64,000 bases of DNA. Source: Phorcus lineatus. Taxonomy: Eukaryota; Mollusca; Gastropoda; Trochida; Trochidae. A model generated the notes under the pieces. That model saw nothing but the letters and a program-made list of their open reading frames with translations, did no database searches and was not told the DNA's origin. How positions within the stretch are numbered: the stretch's first letter is position 1; each line of letters begins with the position of its first letter. A program made the position numbers and the translations under genes. The stretch lies in NCBI GenBank assembly GCA_921293015.1, contig OV121081.1, positions 58,359,022 to 58,423,021 on the forward strand, written 5' to 3'. Positions 1 to 13,800 of the stretch are shown in pieces.

Positions 1-36
1 TAAAGAACTGGCCTGCGTAAAAAGTGATTCAACAAG
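1..36 (+). other. Possible end of an upstream 5' UTR exon of hnRNP K
   Basis: ACAAG followed by GTATGT at 37 is a good donor, and the acceptor at 4073 needs an upstream partner. There is no coding signal to confirm it, and the partner could equally lie outside the window. Confidence 0.2.
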
Positions 37-665
37 GTATGTTTCTACCTCTTGCTCTTTTTGTATGCCAAGTATTAGCGTATCTAAATACCAAATCCTA
101 TCTTCAAGCTATTTAACATGTACATGTATTATGTCACTGGTGAAAGTTAGTATGAAACTACAAGCATTGGCAACTGTTAAAGATGGTCTGTATTTGAACA
201 TTATTATAGACAGGATAATATGACACGTATTCTTCTCTTCACTAGTGATGTTTGTAAATCAACAAGTTCAAGGAAAATAATCTGGATCTGATTCCTAAAC
301 AAACTGCCCCACCCAAGATGCTCATGTCATTCATCTTGTTATGTTTCATATTTTCCAATTTGTGCCCCACCCATCTACTATCATGCCCTTCTCTCTCTCC
401 TCCTCTGTACTTTTGACTACTTATCCTTAATTTCTATCACAACGGTCCCCTTCCTTTTCCCTCCCCTTTTTGTAATGCACCTCTGCCTTTCTCCTATCCC
501 CCAAACTCTCGCTTTGTCAACTCTCTCTCACATACTGTTACTTTTCTTCTATCGTTTCTCCTCGCCTGCAGTCCCCCCAGACTAAAATCACCTGATTCCA
601 CCTTGACGCATTGATTTCATACGGGCTTCAGCTGTATTGACATTTCTTCTTCTATGGCACCTTGA

Positions 666-745
666 TGTGTGTGTGTGTGTGTGTGTGTGTCTCTCTCTCT
701 CTCTCTCTCTTATCTATATATATATGTATGTATATATATATATAT
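666..745. repeat. Compound microsatellite (TG)n(TC)n(TA)n
   Basis: TG repeats at about 666-690, TC to about 710, then TATA/TATG runs to 745. Confidence 0.9.
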
Positions 746-2534
746 CCATTACTTATGAAATTTGATCTTTTTCATAAGGAAGTTCAAACCGAGGCTATGC
801 AAACAGATGAGGTACTTAGATACTAGATAAGCGTTTACTGAAAATCAAGATCTTGAAGATCTTCATATCAGTTGGGTTATTGTTCTTCCTGAGGGCTGAT
901 TTTCTTCTTGTTGATATTTGTGTTCCTGGGTGTCCCATCAGAGCAGTTTGTTTGATGTTGAGAATGTGGTATCGATTAGATTATTCATACATACCTTGGT
1001 ACCCTAATATGGATTTTACTTTATGTATTTTACCTTGTTATTGGACTGAACTGAAGAATTAACAAGTTTTAAGAATTGATTTATATTTGTTAGTTGAAAA
1101 TTTTGCATTGAATCAAGTTCAACCTGCCAAATAACGATAAGATGTTGGCTGATAGTTTGGTTCCATACCTTTTACAATCCAAATATTTAAAGGTGATAAA
1201 GTTAAATGAATCTGTCCAGTTGTCGGTTTTTCACATGTCTGGGAATATGTGTGAAAGAATCTGTAATGGGTGTACTAAAAAATACAGAATAAAATTTTAA
1301 CTGTAACTTCCTGAGTAATCCCTTGTAAATCCCAAGGAAATGATTTGAATATGTAGAATGTCAAATTGGAGTAGCATATCATATTTCCTTGTTTTTATAC
1401 GCATAGAATTACCAAATACTTCTTGGATGCAAATTTCTGTGTTTAAAATAGCCTGCCCGCCAACCAATTGTTGGTTAATTTAGGATAGGGTTTTTGAGGA
1501 AAAAACGTCAGCAAGTTCACCTAGCTTGTTTGATTTTAGATATATATACAAAATGAAATGTCTAGACTTTACTTGTCTCGTCAAGTTCTTTAACCCTGAG
1601 CTTTGCATGTCAATATGTACTACAAATTATTTCAAACATTACTTGCAGCATGTCCAAGGAGATAGTAGGTTTTCTCAGGGGACCTTTTGGATAGTTTGTG
1701 TGATAGAGATACATGTAGATAGAAATAAGTGGCAGTCGGTTCTAGATTATATGTTATGAGGATGTACGTCTAAGGTAAAACCTGTTGCGATGAAGTCTGT
1801 AGGAAGTCTATAGATAAAAGATGACTTGAAAGAGTGAAACCCAATAAGCAGCCTCTGGAAGTGGATCAATATGAATATTCTGGTAAATGTCAACGTGTGG
1901 TTTTGGCTGTCTCATTACAGTACCTGTTGTCTTCACTACTTGTTGTTCAAACCATTATTCATTATGAGGCATGTATCATCGCAGCTAATTGGTTTGCTTT
2001 TTCACGGACACTGGACAAACTTGCAAATAATGCAACAGTTCTGTGTTTGTTTGCCAAGCATCTGATTTTAAGTAAACTAATTAGATATTGTTTAAATATT
2101 TGTGTCCAGTCATATCACTGTTCTCCATGTTGATTGTTCCAGGCATGGTAGAGTTATTCTGTCAGTATCTGATTCATTAAGTAACTAATGCAGGATGGCT
2201 TAAATTTATTGCTGCTATTGTTCATGAAATAGCTAAGAAATAACTGAGTACGTAAATATTTAATGTCCATCCAAGTTCACATGGTTGGGGGTCGATTGGC
2301 GCTGATTGGAATTTACTTGTTGTCCCTTGAGCATAAACTCCCAGCATGCATCAGTAAACCCGTGAAGGCAGGTATGTCTCTGTTTAAGGTGAATAGAAGA
2401 TTGTCTTGATTAATTAAGATCCTCTTCTCTGGTTGTTCAAGTCACTGATAACAGGTTCTTAAAGAAGATGGAGTGCTGATACAATAAATTGCTGGTCCAA
2501 ACGGCACAGATGAGTAGTAATGTGCCTTGATAAA

Positions 2535-2664
2535 CTGAAGATGCATTTGACGAGCAAAAATGGCTTTGGTCAAGAACTTTCAGAAATTCATTAGCCCAAA
2601 ATTCAAGTTCATTGGAAAGGTTAAGTTAGTTTCTGTCTGATCATTTCTATAAATGTGTTATTGC
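2535..2664. repeat. 130-bp perfect direct repeat, copy 1
   Basis: Reads CTGAAGATGCATTTGACGAG onward and is base-for-base identical to 5107-5236; flanks differ immediately on both sides. A short diverged relative (CTTTCAGAAATGCATTAG) lies near 5005-5022. Family unknown. Confidence 0.9.
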
Positions 2665-3292
2665 CACCTTCTCTATGGCCTCTCATAAGTCGAAATTATT
2701 AAAAACCGTTTAAAATATTCATGTGTGCAGCGCATGCAATTACAAAGTATGTTCATCTTTATTCCCAAGTGTGAGAATATCATAGGTGTTAACAGTTCAA
2801 AATGACCTGGAGAGTTTATTTCCTAGGAAGCTCAATGATTACATTTCTGTGAGCAAAACTACCTGCATGATGTTAGAACTATTATTTGTGTTTCATGCCT
2901 ACATGATTTGCTGAATTTAAGTTTTGAGGCTATTTCTTTTCCTCTGAATCTTATTATTCAAAGGAACAAAGCCCAGCAGCTTTTCCTATACATCTTAACA
3001 CCATTTTTTTAATAGCTGTTTTTAATAGCCTAAGCTGACGTTTGTCAGCAAGCTGTGTTATTTCTTTCTATAATGTTTCTTAAATGGAGATGCTGATGCG
3101 ATTTTTTATGAACCTCTTTTTTCAGTCTCTGAATCTCTTTTTGCTAGGTGGATAATGAAGACAGCAATTTTCTAAATAAATATTAAACAATTAAACATCT
3201 TGATTGATCCTGCTGTTTTACATTATGTTATATCTGGTGTATTTCTGCTCTGTATTTGTGGCAATTTCAACCAACCATAAGATAGGAAGAAA

Positions 3293-3532
3293 ATGAATTT
3301 TTTTGGATAATCAACTTCTTTAATGTACTGATACCGACGTTTCGGTAAAGCTTCTTATACCGTTTTCACATTTTGGTATAGCTTCTTATACCGTTTTCAC
3401 ATTTTGGTATAGCTTCTTATACCGTTTTCACATTTTGGTATAGCTTCTAATACCATTTTCAAGCATAAGAAGCTATAAAGAAACGTCTCTATTAGTACAA
3501 TAAGGAAGTTAATAATCCATAACAAAATTCAC
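3293..3532. mobile_element. Palindromic (MITE-like) repeat with an internal 31-bp tandem array
   Basis: Arms at about 3293-3358 and 3465-3532 are inverted copies, each carrying in its own orientation GGATAATCAACTTC- or GGATTATTAACTTC-like ends, then TGTACT, ACGTTTC and AGCTTCTTAT. Between them about three units of 31 bp (core TTTTCACATTTTGGTATAGC) repeat in tandem. No coding capacity. The form suggests a non-autonomous foldback or MITE element; the superfamily is not identified. Confidence 0.8.
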
Positions 3533-4073
3533 TGTCTTCCTTATACTGACAACTTCTAGACTGCCCCTCAAACAGTTCAACCTCAAGATATCTTAAATCT
3601 TGCTTTGAACTTGAACAATTTAAAATGTGTATTTTGAATATCTTCAATTTGATAAATCATCATGAATAGCCTCAGTGAACAGTAACAATGACAACAATAT
3701 AAACTAATGTGTTTCGGTGTATTGAAACAAGCTATGTTGTATGGTACATTGACTGAGAGGAAATCCCATCTGCAGGCATTAATGGTTCAGTTCTATATAT
3801 TACCATTACCAGTAGAACCTTTTACCAATCTGACATTGCATCAAATGATGGATTTGTTTCCAGTGCCAATGTAGGACGCGTTATGATTAATGCAAGCTAA
3901 ATGGCTGGATGTATTTGTATCCTTTATATTTATTCACTATATAGTCAATATTTCCACAAAGGTCATGAAGCAGCGCGCTATATGAGTACTTATCTATCTG
4001 TGCAATATTTAATGAGCTATTGATTAGAACCTACCTGTAGGCCTTTGATTGGATGATGGTTTTGTCATTTCAG

Positions 4074-4243
4074 GTGTGTTGTGCAAGTACAAGAAGACAT
4101 CGGCCATCCCGTGAAAAGTGTACCTGCCCGTAATTTCTAATTAGTGCTGACTAGGCTAATTAGGTGAAAAAAAACTTGTGTGTGAAGCTGACCGGAACAG
4201 GACGTCTGAAGAACAATGTCAGAAGGAATGGAGGGAATAGAAG
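4074..4243 (+). CDS. HNRNPK: hnRNP K exon with 5' UTR (4074-4215) and start codon (4216)
   Basis: The exon begins after an acceptor ending TTTCAG at 4073 and ends at donor GTGAGT at 4244. The reading frame starts [10 protein letters not shown], with one base carried into the next exon. The acceptor means at least one further 5' non-coding exon upstream. The 142-nt leader is AT-rich, and the ATG follows AACA, an acceptable animal start context. The exact 5' edge rests on the acceptor signal alone. Confidence 0.8.
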
Positions 4244-7200
4244 GTGAGTCTAGATAGGGGGAGGGAAAAGGGTAGGGGTTGGTTGTTGCATGCATGGGGT
4301 GGGGGTCTGGTGTGTATGTGTGTTGGGGGGGGGGGGGGGGGGATGTTGTCAGAAAGGGGGCGAAAAGAGGCCAATTCTAGATTGGATAAGGGAAATGAAA
4401 GATAAGGAATGGGTGTTAGATGTAGAACATTTGCAGAAAGGGGTGGGGGAGGGTAGAATGTGACAATAGATAGGGAGAGGCCGTTGGTGGTTGGAAGTGT
4501 TTCAAATTAAGGGTTTGGGGATATAAGGAGGGACTAGAGGGGGGAGCTTTCCTTAAAAAAAACTTAATCCAAATTCATAATTTTTTTCATTTGTCTTGTT
4601 TGTGTGTCATGCTAAATTACTGTTATTAGAACTTTAAATCCATCAATGATAATGTGGTTGTTTGCATCCTTCCATTTATTGGCCTGTTGAACAAACCATT
4701 GATACTGTTTGACTATGTGCACTTAATAATACAGTGTCTAGGTGGTAAGTTACAGATGCTCCTCATCTTGGAAAGTCTTGTATAACAGTTTTGACTATCC
4801 TTGACAGATTGAAAACCTTGTTAGATAATATGATGCTGGGGGTGTTAAATGTTATGCCTAGCAGGTTTGAAATAAGCACTTGTCCAATAGCGAGTGGAAA
4901 ATAGAAAAATTGCCAGGTTAGTAAAAATTGATGACTGGAATTCTGACTCAAAGAAATATGATCAATTAGATGTATTTCGCTAGCTGAATGTCTTTTGGCT
5001 AGTACTTTCAGAAATGCATTAGTCTGAATGTCTGGTACAGGAAAAGACTAATTTCAACCCCTGTCTGATAGTCCAAAGGGCTTGTTTAGATTACAAGGAT
5101 ATGACTCTGAAGATGCATTTGACGAGCAAAAATGGCTTTGGTCAAGAACTTTCAGAAATTCATTAGCCCAAAATTCAAGTTCATTGGAAAGGTTAAGTTA
5201 GTTTCTGTCTGATCATTTCTATAAATGTGTTATTGCTATGAGTGGTCCCAGGAAATGAAATGACAATTTGAATATCCATAGGTTTTAGCTTTCATAGCCC
5301 TAAAGCTGGATCTAGTGCATGACACTGATCATGATTTTTTTTTTCAGTGAGATCACTCATTTTGGGGCTTAATAGTTTTGGCCTTTAAAAATGCTACTTC
5401 ACAAGTTATTAATTCTAATAATGTTGAGGTATGAGTCAGGTCACCTAATGTTTAATGTTTGATTAATTATTCAACCAAAGTTTCCCTATTTTGGAAATAA
5501 GCGTTTGTTTTATCTTCAAGTTTTCAGCTGCATTTATGGAAAGCATGCAGGAAATACCATTAACAACAACAGTGATTATTGCTTTATTCTTTGAGAATTG
5601 CAATAATCAACTCGCACAATCAGGTGATTTAAATGCTGATTTGAAATTAATTCATGGCCATTGAATGAAAGCATCACGGTGTGAGACTGACGCTGACTTG
5701 TCACCTGAGGCAGTCCAGAGTAGCAATGGTCGGCCATCTATCTTCTGGACCAGTGGTTTCAGCTGCAGCAATGGTCCGTGGTCATCAAACACGACTATGC
5801 CCTGCTTCCTCATTGAATACTATTGTCTTGCGAATTAAATAGTATCTTTCATCAGGAAGAGCCAGTGTCACCATCACTTTTTCCCACATGGTTTATGTTT
5901 ATGGGTTATTTGACCATAATATTCTCTCTTATGACATTGTCTTAACCATCTTCAATTGGCTTTTTGACATCATATTTACTTTTGCAAGGTTGAACATTCT
6001 ACTAGTTTGAGGTTAAGCTGAATTCTGCCTTGATGTTATCTCTGACTGCAAGGTAGAATATTCAAACAACTACTTCAAGGTTAGGTATTCAGCTGAATTC
6101 TGCCTTGATATTATCTCTGACTGCAAGGTATAATATTCAAACAACTACTTCAAGGTTAGGTATTCAGCTGAATTCTGCCTTGATATTATCTCTGACTGCA
6201 AGGTAGAATATTCAAACAACTACTTCAAGGTTAGGTATTCAGCCGAATTCTGCCTTGATATTTTCTCAGACTGCAAAGTAGAATATTATAAGAAAAACTT
6301 CATGGTTCAGTGTTCACCTTATTTCTGCAGCGAGATTATTTTGGACTCAATCCCTAAAAGTGCAAGAAACTGTACTAATGCTGATGTGATCCCAGATGTG
6401 ATAATGTTCCTTATTTATCTGCCAAAATTACCCATTGCATAATAGTTACGGTATTGGGCACTTGTCTGCCCAGTGCATGAAATCATCTGCCAGGTAAGGG
6501 TATTTGACTGTCGTCGGCTTCATGAGAGCGGTTGTTCACTTCTGCAGCTCTGACCATGTGAGAGAGGCTGCTTTGGGTTGGCCGTATTGATCTGATAATG
6601 GACCCATCCACACCCGATCTCGTTTCCTTCCTGTCTCCGCCACAATGCAAGCAGCCAATATCGCCTCAGAAGCATGGATTTTCTGACAAATGTGAAATCT
6701 CAATGAAATCTTTTCAGGAAAAAAATCAAAATAATGGCATTTTCAGGTAGCAAGCTAGAGCCAAGTCAATTGGGAACAATGGGGTATTGTTCCGGGTGAA
6801 TGCTTTCTCTACCCTCACTGCCAATGGGAAAGGAATTAAGAAATGTGAGTTTCTTTAATAAAGGAAAGTAACATGTCCAGTTGCGATTAAGATAAAAGAG
6901 TTTCTGTCTAATGTGGTTTGAACCTCTAAATGTGAGGTAGAAAATAGATACTGTTTCCTATTCTTAATGATATGTCACCTGGAATGGTTGTGTGCATCAA
7001 TAAAGAAAATTAGGAGCTGTTTCTTGTATACATATTTTATGTTTCATCTGATTTGCAGAAAGGGCTGTGTAGGAAATGTTGTGATTTTACCATTCCTTTC
7101 CATTTACACTTAGATTAATTTAATTCAATTTTCATTAACATTAAAGAGTGCATTGCTGATAAATCAACCTGTGTACTGAATATGGAATTTTAACAGGTAG

Positions 7201-10200
7201 TGTAAAAATTAATTGGTAAACATTTGTGGTTTTAATTATCTATTTCTATATACAAGTGTTTAAGATGCATTAACTTCTATTCACTTTTCCATTATAAAGA
7301 AAAAAGTGAACCAAACTTCACACCTTTGCAACAAGAAATACTAAGATATCATGAAACAACAAAATTAATTGCATTCCCAAATTGTAGTTGTGCAAAATTC
7401 CATACATTCTGAGGTTCTCTCCATATGCTTTTGAAATATCCATACCAACAATGCTGGAAGTAGGTATATCTGATGAATACATGTCTTGCAATGTATGGAT
7501 ACTATGCACATCTTACACAACAATGTACCTGAAAAAAATGGAAATGGAAATAAGATCAAAATGAAATGAATAGATAATCATATGTTCAGGTGACAATACA
7601 GAAGTTGTTGTACACCTTTCACTGATATGAAGTTTCAGTAGAGTTTTGTAATGTCACCTTACCATTTTCAAGTATGATATTGCTTGATAATGGTACAAAG
7701 CTCCATACAGAAACGTTGGAATAAACAAATGAATAAGTAATCATTATTTATTATTGTAGAAATATATAAATATTGAAATGTTAATTTGTTTAACATGTCT
7801 TTTGGGTTTTGTTCTTTTTGCAAGTTCTTATTTTACTTGGAACTATGTCATCTGTAATGAAAATGAATAAAAAGTATAAGTTGAATAAAAGCTATCTTGT
7901 CAACACTGAAAATCTTCAAAGGTAATCAAATCATTGGAAAAATTCAAAATTTGATTTATGGAATAAGAAAGCATGTCCAATTCATCTGTTTGAACTTACC
8001 GTTCACACCTCATTTCAAATGCAGCAAGTGCTGTCAAGAAGTTTGCTATGCCCCAGCACCCTGTTCATTACTGCATGCTTGAAATTGTCATGAAAATGAT
8101 AAATTGATCATTGAAAGATTGTTTTGTCCAGAGCCCAAATTGCTGGCATTGATCGGCTGGGCCAATCTAGCGTGACATAAATACTGGTATTATTCAGCAA
8201 TATTGTGCAGCTCAACTCGTTAAAATTCCCCAAGGGCTTGAGCAAACAACATGGTTTGATGGATAACTTGGATACCCAAATTGCCTTTGATCTATCCGAA
8301 TAATTGTGAGATTCTAGTAGCGCTGCCTACCAACCTGTTCAACAGGATCCGTAAAACATTCAACAATATGCTGGGCTAGAACAAGCAATTAACGCAACAC
8401 ACCATGTAGGTTTTGTACACTGTGCATTCTGATGTGCACAATTTATTTTGATTTGAAAAATCACTGTAGGGAGACAGGCACCTGCGCTATCAAGTTTCAG
8501 CTTCATGCTCAATTATGTGCCGCTTCATGGTTCCAGCTTAGCTAGTATTACATGATTGTCAACATGGAGGTCAGAGATAGTATGTTTATCTTCATTTGAT
8601 ACTGTTTCTAAGTAAGATAATAGGACATTTTTTTTTATCAACTCCTTCCTGCATAGCAGAATAGCTAAAAGTTGTATGACATTATCATGTGATATATGCA
8701 GTTGCCAGAGTTAAATTATTGCTCTTCTCAGCTGTTTTTTTATTTCACAATATTCATTAATTTTTCCTGATATGCTTTATACTTTCTTTAAACTCTTGTA
8801 TCAAATGCATTATTTGCATACAAAAAAAATTATTCAAAGCCCATCATATATTGTGTTACAGAAGTTAATCGTGAGTTAAATTGAGGGGAAGAAGCTGTTT
8901 TGTTACCTTGTCATTTATAGAGCTTTCCTCTCTTTTTAAAGGGGGCGGGATAGCGCATTGGTTAGCACATTAAGCTTTGGGGTTGAAAACCCGCCAGGAG
9001 CTTGGTAATTTTTCTGCAGTAGAGAATTGTTCTACACGCAGTAAGGTTTTGGTGCAATGCTACACTGAATTTCAGCGCAGTACCAACTAATGCTCGCAGG
9101 TTTCACCACAATGCATGTTCACAATAGTGTCCCTGTAATAGCCGTGGATACTCATCAAAAGCGAGGTTAAACCCAAAGTCACCTCACCTCACCTCCCTTT
9201 TAACACTCGGGTAATATACAATATAAGTTATTTGGAAAATATGCACGTGTTCATGCTTTAAAGTAAATTCTTAAAAACCAGGAGTTTACTTTAAATTTAC
9301 TTTACCCTTAAATAGAAACTTTGAGCGCGAAAATGGGTGCACTAGTGCCTTTATGTTAGATTAAGTTATGTATTTGTCCACAATTAATATCTTGTCAGCT
9401 GCTCCTTCTAACAGTACAGTCTGTGTACATCTTTTTGTAGCAATGTCATACCTTGCCTTTATGCTTAAAGAGACTTACTTCCCTATCGACATCCACTCCT
9501 CCATTTTATTTTGAGGAAAATGACGTGAAAAAGGCTCTGTATTCTGACTAATTGTACAACACTTTAAAGATTAACTATATGTATGGTTTAAATATCCACA
9601 CTTTTACAATTGATTTGTGACAAGACTAGTCAACAGTAACTTGTTTCAACTGGGTAATGTTATCATGTACAAATAAAAGTCATGTGTAAACTTGAATGTC
9701 CCCTTGATTTGGATAGGGCTGTCCTTTTAATTAACACAGCTGAAAGGACACACCAAATTGTCTATGATTGTTTATCATGTCAGAATAGTTAGTCTCCTTA
9801 TTGAGAATTTGAAAAAGATATGGATAGCAAATCCTATTTTCCTGAATAAATAAGTTGTTACCCATTTATTTTATGTTTCGTGCATGAGAAGGAAACTTGT
9901 CTCTGGTATGTTCTCAATGTATGAAATAAGGCCTGTTAACTATTTTGAGGAGTTTCTCCAGTTTTGCCATTTAAATCACTTTTTGGCTGGCTACATTTCA
10001 ATAATATTCATACACTGATACTCTGTTTGCTACAGTTCCAGGTGTGATAAGTATCCTGCAGCATGAAGGCAACAACACAAACCTTCCTTACATTTGATGA
10101 AGAAATAGCAACTGCACAAGATTAAAACTGCATGTGAGGGACAATGAGCTGTTTCATGTTTTATTTGTCAGTAATGGACACAATCCCTTTGTTAATTGTT

Positions 10201-10791
10201 GCCTTGGTGAATGTGAATGCATCCAGCCCACAGTGGTGGATCTGCTTCACTGGGTTTGTCCAATGCACAAATTTGTCATTGTTACAAGTGTCATCAACAT
10301 TGTTAAAGCTTTGGAGGCGACTCCATCATTTATGATGCCAGGCTCCGATTCATTGGTCGGCTTTCACACCATGCATCGAGACAACATTAATAATGGCTCT
10401 TAATTTAGTCATCCCATTTTCTTCAATTGAGTTTTTTCTCCCTAGAGATTTTCTTTTTTTGCACTGATCAGCGGCATGACTTGATACAAGGATGGATCAC
10501 CCTCATTTAAAATCACCAACAAATTACTGAATTACCACAACAATGATTAAATACACATCTTCCTGTCTGCCTCTGCTGTTCCAATGCCATATTGCAAAGT
10601 TTTACAAGTGTCTTGTTATGGAGGGATCCAATAGGGTTATTGTCACCTAGAGGCAGGGCTCTGGTGTTTGCTGATATTGGAAACCCTAATGAAGCAATGG
10701 AGTCTGGTTCGAGGTGATATTGATGAGGATTTTCTGTGCTTTGCATAGCAAGGGAGTTCAGAATGGGCTCGGGTATGGGCTGGGGGTTGTT

Positions 10792-10828
<37 letters not shown>

Positions 10829-13800
10829 CTGTCAGCTGTCTTATTAGCACCTGAAAATGAAACCTGCTAATGAGACCTGTTCAACACATTGTTATGTACC
10901 TGTAATTACCTGTATTATTATTAGAAACCTTCTGTGTTGAATCAAAGCAGTCATCAGGCTGCATATCTGATTAGCCTTGATGAAGTAATATCAGTTTAAT
11001 TGATATGGTAGTCCACCTGCTTGGTCACCTTTAGTATCTTGTACCTGATTAATATTTCTCATGATTATTCTTTGAATAATATTATGTTTATTCTTGCTTT
11101 ATTTCATTTCTGAACTATTGTCCAATACACAACAACTTGACTCGTGTGTTAGACTGTGGAATTTGATATACAACTTCCACAATGGGTTGCATTAGCTTAA
11201 CACATTACATACATATTATAGAATGATTGATAACATTATTGAAAAACTTATGTGTGGAAGGAAACAGAGGCATTTGATGTAGTTTCTGTAAATTTGGGGT
11301 AATGTTCTTGTCACACAAGAGATTCATAATTACAAAATGGTAGTATTGTTTGGAACTATTGAAGGGAGATGATATCAAATAAATTATAGCTGCTCTGACA
11401 GTGATTTATTGAGACCCTTAGATATATATAAATATGTGCCAACGTACTCTGTGAACTTCGAGAGTGTGATGTTTGTCACGCATGAATGCAACTTTGATAG
11501 CTCACAGCACACAATGATGACTTTACACAACTCACATATACTTGCCATATTTGGAGATGTAAACTCCATTCATACAATTAAAAATTCTTTCTCATGTAAA
11601 CTGTGAATGAAAGAGTAGATGTTTTCACAATGCAACCACCTGTCCATGGTGTTCCCTCCCCTGGATCCCCATTGAAGCGGGGTCCCCCCCTGCAGAGAGG
11701 GGGGAGGGGTAAGACGAGTCCACCCGATTACCTGCCTGCCACACCTGTTTCAGGCAGGTATATCAGCCTCATTGAAGCACTACCTCATCTGCATCATTTA
11801 GCAGCCACGATGCTGGCACTCTCCCATTGGCTGTCGCTAGGAGACAGATTGTCAACAGCAGGGTTTGTGAAGGTAGAGACAATCTGATCATTTACAGGTA
11901 GTTTGCATGCTAGGGTTTCATTACCTGCTCGGATGGCTTGCAAGTCAGTCAGTCGGCCTCACCGGTCGGAGAGAGAAGGAGAGGAGAGATGGAGGAAGGG
12001 TAGGGTAGGCTACCCTGGAGCTGAGGATGCAGCTGTAGACTAACACCAGTCTATCTCACCTGTACAGCATCACCTGAGTACCTTCACCTTGCAGCCGTTC
12101 GGGCGACAGGCAGCAGGGCGTTGTCTTTGTCTTTATCTCAATCTCCTCAATCTGCAAGGTAAGACATAGGCATTCTCTAACTGTTGTAGCCTTTCTGCTC
12201 CTCTAATCCTTTGTGTGCCAGTATGCTTAAGGATAATGCTACTTAAGATGGATAATGTTTCATCATTTCCGTTCTAGATTTAAGGATTATTTTTCTGTGG
12301 AATTAATGCGATTCTTGAAAGGCTACATCTTGGAAGGAATGAAACAAATGGCACATTATGTAGGCTTGAGCTAGTGTAGACAATGAGACAATGCGGCTGG
12401 CACAAGGTGCTTGTGTGTCACCCCTGTCATTAGCACCTGATTTAGGCTGCACTGAATGCAAGCTTGGGAATTGATTTGCTGACAGGGAGAATGGTGGGTG
12501 GGGTGAGGTGGGTGTGTGAAGGCAGTTATGGGACGAGTGAGTCATCACATGGGGACCACGGGAGGTGCTGCACAGGCAAGGTCAGGTACTCTTATGGGAG
12601 GACACAGAATGAACAATATCACTTGATCCACCCTGGTATCCGAACAGTATCCATTACATCCTTGAGACCTCAGAATACTTCTTTGGGCACAGAGCTACCC
12701 GAATCGTGTCTGCCTTCGTAATGAGATAGCTAGGTTAAGTCACTATGATATTGTAGCTTCAATATCCTGGCTGTCCAATTTCTCCCAGTAATTATGATTA
12801 AGGAGCATTTGGTTGAGTTGTAGCATTACTAAACGAAGAATTTTTTTCTTAAGGCAGACATGTTTTGTCATTTGTGAGCAGATATGTATGGCTGTTGAAG
12901 TGTCCTCTGCATGTGTCTGTATTCTTCCACATCATCTTCGAGTCGTTTGCCTGACGTCTTCTCCACACTGCTGTTCGACATATCACTTTAATGAGACCAT
13001 TAGAAACTGATCAGACAGTTGGTCATTTGTTTAAAAGATTGATTATTGGAGATGTTGCTAATGTTAACAAAAAAAAACCCTGATTTGTTGTTGTGCAATT
13101 AAATTTAGAATTTTGTTTTCAGGTGTATAGTGTATGATACATTGTTGGTTCCATATGCCTTTTTTTCATTACTTATATTTTCACTCTGTTACCATTTGGA
13201 GAATCTGAAAATATGAAATTAAACATTGTGCTTTATTTCTATTCTAATATTTTATGAGCTTTTTAAAATGTTAATTAGATACTGGTACTGTTTGACATTT
13301 TGAATAAAGATAAGAATAAATTAAACATGTCTTTCTTAAACTAACACAGAGTTTGTGTCACTATCACTGGTCTCATTAATTTGTTGACTTAAATAAGAGC
13401 CAAAATATCAAATTTCACTTCACTAACTATGCATCTTAATCTCTAAAATGTCAAAATTATGATATTTACTTCATAACAATGATTTTTGTTGAAAACGGTC
13501 ATATAAATGTTGAGAAGTCCAAATTTTATAACCCTTTTACATATATACTAGTTTCATAACTAGGTTCAGTGTGCCACAGTCCAATTTTCGATCATAAACC
13601 ACTACTTCAACCTGATTATTGTTACTATATTGAACTGAAAGGCATTAATGTGGTTATTTTGAGAAACAACCATTACACCAATTATAAAGTTAACATATTT
13701 GACTACAATATACTCTATCACTTTAGGTATCCAGACAACTATACATGAGAATGGTTCCAGAGTTGTCTCCCCCTAATAGCCATACAACATTAGCATACAA

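Larger units (their letters stand above)
37..4073. other. Non-coding DNA, probably a 5' UTR intron of hnRNP K
   Basis: No gene seen. It holds a compound microsatellite (666-745), one copy of a 130-bp duplicated segment (2535-2664) and a palindromic repeat (3293-3532). Open frames here are short, overlapping and without recognisable domains. Confidence 0.6.
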
